Shown here in pieces: positions 60,869 to 64,000 of a stretch of 64,000 nucleotides of DNA (position 1 is the first letter of the stretch; each line of letters starts with the position of its first letter). The stretch lies in contig DLAJ01000010.1 of NCBI GenBank assembly GCA_002493905.1, positions 80,280 through 144,279 of the forward strand. Reading direction: 5' to 3'. This DNA comes from Lachnospiraceae bacterium UBA7050. Its GTDB lineage: Bacteria > Bacillota > Clostridia > Lachnospirales > Lachnospiraceae. The position numbers and the translations under genes are program-made. The notes under the pieces were generated by a model. The model was given only the letters and a program-made list of their open reading frames with translations, made no database searches and was not told the DNA's origin.

Positions 60869-61480
60869 TTACAGCCGGTATCCGACGCCGCGCACCGTGT
60901 GAATATAATCTTTTGCCCCAATGCGCTTTAACTTTTCGCGCAGGCGGTTGATATTGACATACAGCGTATTCTCATCCACATAAAGACTGTTCGTCCACAG
61001 ATGCGTGATCAGCTCGTCCCGCGTACACAATTCCTTTTCCATCAGACACGCGAGAATCTGCGCTTCATTCTTCGTCAGCTCCGCAGCCTCTTCCCCGTAT
61101 TCCACAGTCAGGCCCGACAGCCTTAAACAAAGCCCTTTCGCAGAAAGCACCGGACTGCCTTTGCGTTTCAGCAGCCTCGCAATCCGCGCTAAAAGCACGG
61201 AGGAATGATACGGCTTTCTGATGTAATCGTCCGCTCCGAGCGCAAACCCCAGCAGCTCATCTTCATTCGATTCCCTCGCTGTCAAAAAAATAACCGGAAC
61301 ATCCGTACCCTCACGCAGCCTGCGGCAGACTTCAAAGCCGCTCTCACCGGGGAGGTTAATATCCAGAAGCGCAAGGTCACAGGGCGGCTCAGATACCGGT
61401 TCATAACCGTTTGCGCGCAGCAGCCTGCAAAGCTCCGTGTGAATACTCTCGTCATCCTCTACTACCAATATCCGTTCCAA
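60869..61480 (-). CDS. OmpR-type response regulator with shortened receiver domain
   Basis: About 203 residues. Receiver at 1-105 with acidic pair D9-D10, phosphoacceptor D40 (LALLDINLPG), Thr in FLTARE and Lys in IRKPY; winged helix at about 110-203 with YVDENTLYVNINRLREKL and VRGVGYRL. The phosphoacceptor is normally near residue 52; here GYEPVSEPPC joins strand 2 to strand 3 directly, so about 12-14 residues (helix alpha-2) are missing. Start is TTG at 61480 with GGGAGG 7 nt upstream; the frame open to 61564 begins in the promoter. First gene of the Bce-like operon. Confidence 0.88.
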   Translation of the reverse strand: MERILVVEDDESIHTELCRLLRANGYEPVSEPPCDLALLDINLPGESGFEVCRRLREGTDVPVIFLTARESNEDELLGFALGADDYIRKPYHSSVLLARIARLLKRKGSPVLSAKGLCLRLSGLTVEYGEEAAELTKNEAQILACLMEKELCTRDELITHLWTNSLYVDENTLYVNINRLREKLKRIGAKDYIHTVRGVGYRL

Positions 61481-61535
61481 AATACCGCCTCCCGCCTGCC
61501 CAAAACAGATTTTTGCATTTCTCCGTTCCTGCTTC

Positions 61536-61564
61536 ATTATAGTATGCCGCCTCATTCCGCGCAA
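61536..61564 (-). promoter_or_regulatory. Promoter of the response regulator operon
   Basis: Minus-strand TTGCGC (61564-61559), 17-nt spacer, perfect TATAAT (61541-61536), about 55 nt before the TTG start. This also supports rejecting the upstream ATG at 61564. Confidence 0.65.
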
Positions 61565-61669
61565 GCCAACGCCCCCGGATCACTGCTGCGCACTTCCCGG
61601 ATAACCGCTTTGGCACCCGTACGGGCAATGTACTTTTTAGGATAAAATTCCCGATATCAAAAATTTTTA

Positions 61670-61698
61670 TTGAGTCAGACCCTATTTTCACTTATAAT
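61670..61698 (+). promoter_or_regulatory. Promoter of the hybrid kinase gene
   Basis: TTGAGT (61670-61675), 17-nt spacer, perfect TATAAT (61693-61698). It is divergent from the response regulator promoter. Confidence 0.68.
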
Positions 61699-61766
61699 AT
61701 GATAGGTATTACATAACAATGCTGCCGTATCAGCACTTATTACAGAGAGGACGACATCCCGTTTTC

Positions 61767-63821
61767 ATGGAAAAAAATATGAATATCCCGAACAAATATT
61801 ACGAAGACCTCTATTTTATTCATCAGAACAGCCGCTCACTGCTTCCGCAGAATCAGGCTGCCATTATTGAACTGCTCGATAAAAACGGGGCTGTCGGCGT
61901 TGTAGGATTTTACGATGAGCCGGGCTATCCCATCTATTTTATTTCGGGATTTGCGCTCACGGCACTCGGCTATGACCGACATGAGCTGCTGCACGCCTGC
62001 AGTGAACAGTTTCTGAATCTGGTATTTGAAAAAGACCGGCAGACTTTTATGGAAAACACCAAAAACGCGGATTCCATCTGTCAGGAATTCCGCATGGTAA
62101 ACAATTCCGGTAAAAATGTCTGGGTCAATTCTTATCAGAAAGCTTCTGTTTCCATGGACGGCCGCCCGATCATCATCGCATCCATCCGCATTGTCGAGGA
62201 TGCAAGAAAGCGCGAAAGCGAACTGCTGACTGCATTGACAAAGGGCTATAACCGCATTATCTATGTCGATATGAATCAGGGCAGATACCGCGTAATCAAA
62301 AGCGAGGGCGGCGGTTTTGACGAGCAGATCTGCGGTACGCTTTCAGAACTGGAAGACCTGCTGGAGCACTATAGAGAGGATTATATCAATCCGGAGGACC
62401 ACTCCTTTGCTGACATCTTAAATAAATTAAACTTCTTTTCCGTATCCGCCGATCAGGGCGGCAATTATCAGGCAACCTATCTTGCCAAAACAGGGGACAA
62501 GTACCAGTGGGTACAGTTTCAGGCATTTTACGGCGGCGCCATGAATCTGGATACCGGACATATTATTTTAACCTTCCGTGTCGTAGACGAGGAGAAACGG
62601 CGCGAGCTGGACGCGCACAGGATTCTGTCCGATTCTCTCTCCAAAGCCGAGGAAGCGGGACGCATTAAGAACAAATTCCTTTCCCGCATGTCCCATGATC
62701 TTCGGACACCGATTAACGGCATCATCGGCATGTTGGAAATTGCCAAAAAAAACCGGACAAACCCGGATAAGATTGATGAGTGCCTAAACAAGATCGCCGT
62801 CTCCTGCGACCACCTGATAAGCCTCGTAACAGATGTTCTGGATATGAACACGCTCGAAAACAATCAGTTCCTGCTTACGGATGAATCTTTCTGTTTGGAA
62901 GAGCTTCTTACAAAAGAGCTTTATCCAACCTGCAAACGTGCTTCTGAACGCGGTCTGACTTACCGGACACAGCTTGAGCCTTTTACGCATCCCAATATCA
63001 TAGGCAGCCCGAAGCATGTTTTACAAATATTTAACCATGTTCTGGACAACGCGATCAAATATAATAAGCCGAACGGCTCCATCACGCTGACTGCGCGTGA
63101 AACCTCTGATAATGACAACGTGGCAATATTCGAATTCCAGATTTCGGATACCGGGATCGGCATGAAGCCCGAATTTGCAAAACGCGTATTTGAAGCGTTT
63201 GAGCAGGAACATAACGAGGCGCGCACCGATTACATGGGAACAGGTCTCGGCATGTCCATCGTCAAAACGCTGGTAACCCACATGAACGGTACGATCTCAC
63301 TTGAAAGTATTCCGGGAGAGGGCACCACAGTATTGATCACGCTTCCGTTTAAGATCGATCCCACGCCTGCTGGACGTTCTGCCTCAAGCCCGGATAATGG
63401 CACTGCTGCATCAACAGACAGTGTGCGCGGTGATTTGTCCGGACGTGTCGCGCTGCTCGTAGAAGATAATGAAATCAATATGGAAATCACACGCTTTCTG
63501 TTGGAAGATGCAGACATACGAGTCGTCTGTGCCGAAAACGGTCAGCAGGCATTGACATTATACGGGGAATCCGCCCCAAATGAGTTTGATTTCATCCTTA
63601 TGGATATTATGATGCCCGTCATGGACGGTCTGGAAGCAGCGCAAAAAATACGACAGCTGCCCCGCCCGGATGCCATGACCGTTCCCATTATCGCCCTGAG
63701 CGCAAACGTTATGGATAACGATATTAAGAAAACAAAAATGGCAGGAATGAATGAGCATCTGCCCAAACCCGTCAATTCCCACCAGCTGCTTGACACAATT
63801 GCAAAATGCCTGCATCTTTAA
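61767..63821 (+). CDS. PAS-domain hybrid histidine kinase/response regulator
   Basis: About 684 residues, no membrane segment. PAS-like domain (about 30-150), a second poorly conserved PAS-like region (about 155-285), coiled coil, HisKA with phosphoacceptor His in FLSRMSHDLRTPINGIIGML (about 323), HATPase with N box NHVLDNAIKYN, G1 DTGIGM and G2 GTGLGMSI, then a receiver (about 560-680) with VEDNEIN, phosphoacceptor Asp in FILMDIMMPVMDG and Lys in LPKPV. No output domain, so it signals to another protein or by phosphorelay. I use ATG at 61767, preceded by AGAGAGGA at rather long spacing; ATG at 61719 lies 14 nt from the predicted transcript start and has no site, and 61782 is also possible. 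Confidence 0.88.
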   Translation: MEKNMNIPNKYYEDLYFIHQNSRSLLPQNQAAIIELLDKNGAVGVVGFYDEPGYPIYFISGFALTALGYDRHELLHACSEQFLNLVFEKDRQTFMENTKNADSICQEFRMVNNSGKNVWVNSYQKASVSMDGRPIIIASIRIVEDARKRESELLTALTKGYNRIIYVDMNQGRYRVIKSEGGGFDEQICGTLSELEDLLEHYREDYINPEDHSFADILNKLNFFSVSADQGGNYQATYLAKTGDKYQWVQFQAFYGGAMNLDTGHIILTFRVVDEEKRRELDAHRILSDSLSKAEEAGRIKNKFLSRMSHDLRTPINGIIGMLEIAKKNRTNPDKIDECLNKIAVSCDHLISLVTDVLDMNTLENNQFLLTDESFCLEELLTKELYPTCKRASERGLTYRTQLEPFTHPNIIGSPKHVLQIFNHVLDNAIKYNKPNGSITLTARETSDNDNVAIFEFQISDTGIGMKPEFAKRVFEAFEQEHNEARTDYMGTGLGMSIVKTLVTHMNGTISLESIPGEGTTVLITLPFKIDPTPAGRSASSPDNGTAASTDSVRGDLSGRVALLVEDNEINMEITRFLLEDADIRVVCAENGQQALTLYGESAPNEFDFILMDIMMPVMDGLEAAQKIRQLPRPDAMTVPIIALSANVMDNDIKKTKMAGMNEHLPKPVNSHQLLDTIAKCLHL

Positions 63822-63840
63822 CAAGTTCGTATCTTTTATA

Positions 63841-63883
63841 AAAAAGAATCTGCATCAGCATATTACTGATGCAGATTCTTTTT
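63841..63883. terminator. Bidirectional terminator between hybrid kinase and tRNA genes
   Basis: AAAAAGAATCTGCATCAG (63841-63858) and its exact complement (63866-63883) around CATATTA; T-runs on both strands. Serves the kinase gene (plus) and the tRNA transcript (minus). Confidence 0.92.
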
Positions 63884-63890
63884 GTTATGA

Positions 63891-63976
63891 TGCCGGCGAC
63901 CGGAATCGAACCGGTACGGGAGGTTAGTCCCGCAGGATTTTAAGTCCTGTGCGTCTGCCAGTTCCGCCACGCCGGC
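63891..63976 (-). tRNA. tRNA-Leu (UAA)
   Basis: The minus strand folds as an 86-nt class II tRNA. The acceptor stem is GCCGGCG/CGCCGGC with discriminator A, the anticodon stem-loop is CAGGA-CUUAAAA-UCCUG (anticodon UAA), the long variable arm is CGGGACUAACCUCCCG and the T arm is ACCGG-UUCGAUU-CCGGU. CCA is not encoded. Confidence 0.95.
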
Positions 63977-63980
63977 AAAA

Positions 63981-64000
63981 TGGGACCTATAGGGCTCGAA
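63981..64000 (-). tRNA. 3' end of a second tRNA, cut by the window edge
   Basis: Read on the minus strand, the last 20 bases are a T-loop (UUCGAGC), the 3' half of a T stem (CCUAU), a 7-nt acceptor strand (AGGUCCC) and discriminator A. The spacing is exactly that of a tRNA 3' end, and it lies 4 nt upstream of tRNA-Leu. Isotype cannot be told. Confidence 0.7.

Noticed and set aside
61481..61564. 28-residue N-terminal extension of the response regulator, which would restore a normal total length
   Set aside because: The added part precedes strand 1 and does not replace the missing helix; it also overlaps the promoter.

Overview
The window looks like chromosome of a spore-forming, strictly anaerobic clostridium, most likely family Lachnospiraceae. 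The indications are a class III (anaerobic) ribonucleotide reductase with its activase, a SpoVAD gene, a Bce-type two-component/ABC module, many AGGAGG ribosome sites, Lachnospiraceae-type domain combinations (Rpn-family nuclease, PAS hybrid kinase, YIP1/NHL and DUF5696 proteins) and large plant-glycan and sugar ABC loci. Species cannot be named from sequence alone. No insertion sequence, prophage or CRISPR array was seen.

Layout. 1-1.6 kb: the start of a polyamine (pot) operon on the minus strand, with a XRE-cupin regulator first and potA cut by the window edge. 1.9-4.4 kb: a translationally coupled GH5 glucanase / secreted RCC1-repeat pair. 4.6-7.4 kb: nrdD-nrdG behind a promoter carrying two NrdR-like boxes. 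7.5-21 kb: housekeeping and accessory genes (GNAT, SH3-like surface protein, VOC, membrane proteins, Rpn-family nuclease, a LysR-controlled flavodoxin-cupin-CMD operon, zinc-ribbon membrane protein, chemoreceptor, Nudix, phosphoesterase, ECF S-component).

21-50 kb is the centrepiece: a roughly 28-kb arabinose-polymer locus, all on the minus strand except its regulator. From its 5' end it encodes a GH51 arabinofuranosidase, then a composite transporter operon: a large solute-binding protein fused to two extra beta domains, two permeases, an NHL-TPR-YIP1 membrane protein, a secreted DUF5696 protein, two more permeases, a second binding lipoprotein and a LamG lipoprotein. It continues with an intracellular GH43, a ribulokinase-like FGGY kinase and L-ribulose-5-phosphate 4-epimerase, then a GH27, a membrane-anchored GH43, a second GH43 and a GH2 enzyme with the NxK signature of beta-glucuronidases. 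A divergent ArsR-type regulator with a large C-terminal domain sits at the head. The inferred logic is: surface GH43 and binding proteins capture arabinan or glucuronoarabinoxylan fragments, four permeases import them using an ATPase encoded elsewhere, cytosolic GH51/GH43/GH2/GH27 release the sugars, and the kinase and epimerase feed L-arabinose into the pentose phosphate pathway. L-arabinose isomerase and the ABC ATPase are not in the window.

50-64 kb: ilvE, thioredoxin, a BlaI/BlaR1 pair with a clear double operator and an unusually large BlaR1, a stand-alone spoVAD, a Bce-like ABC transporter with its sensor kinase and a response regulator whose receiver is shortened, a PAS hybrid kinase, a tRNA-Leu(UAA) and the 3' end of another tRNA at the edge.
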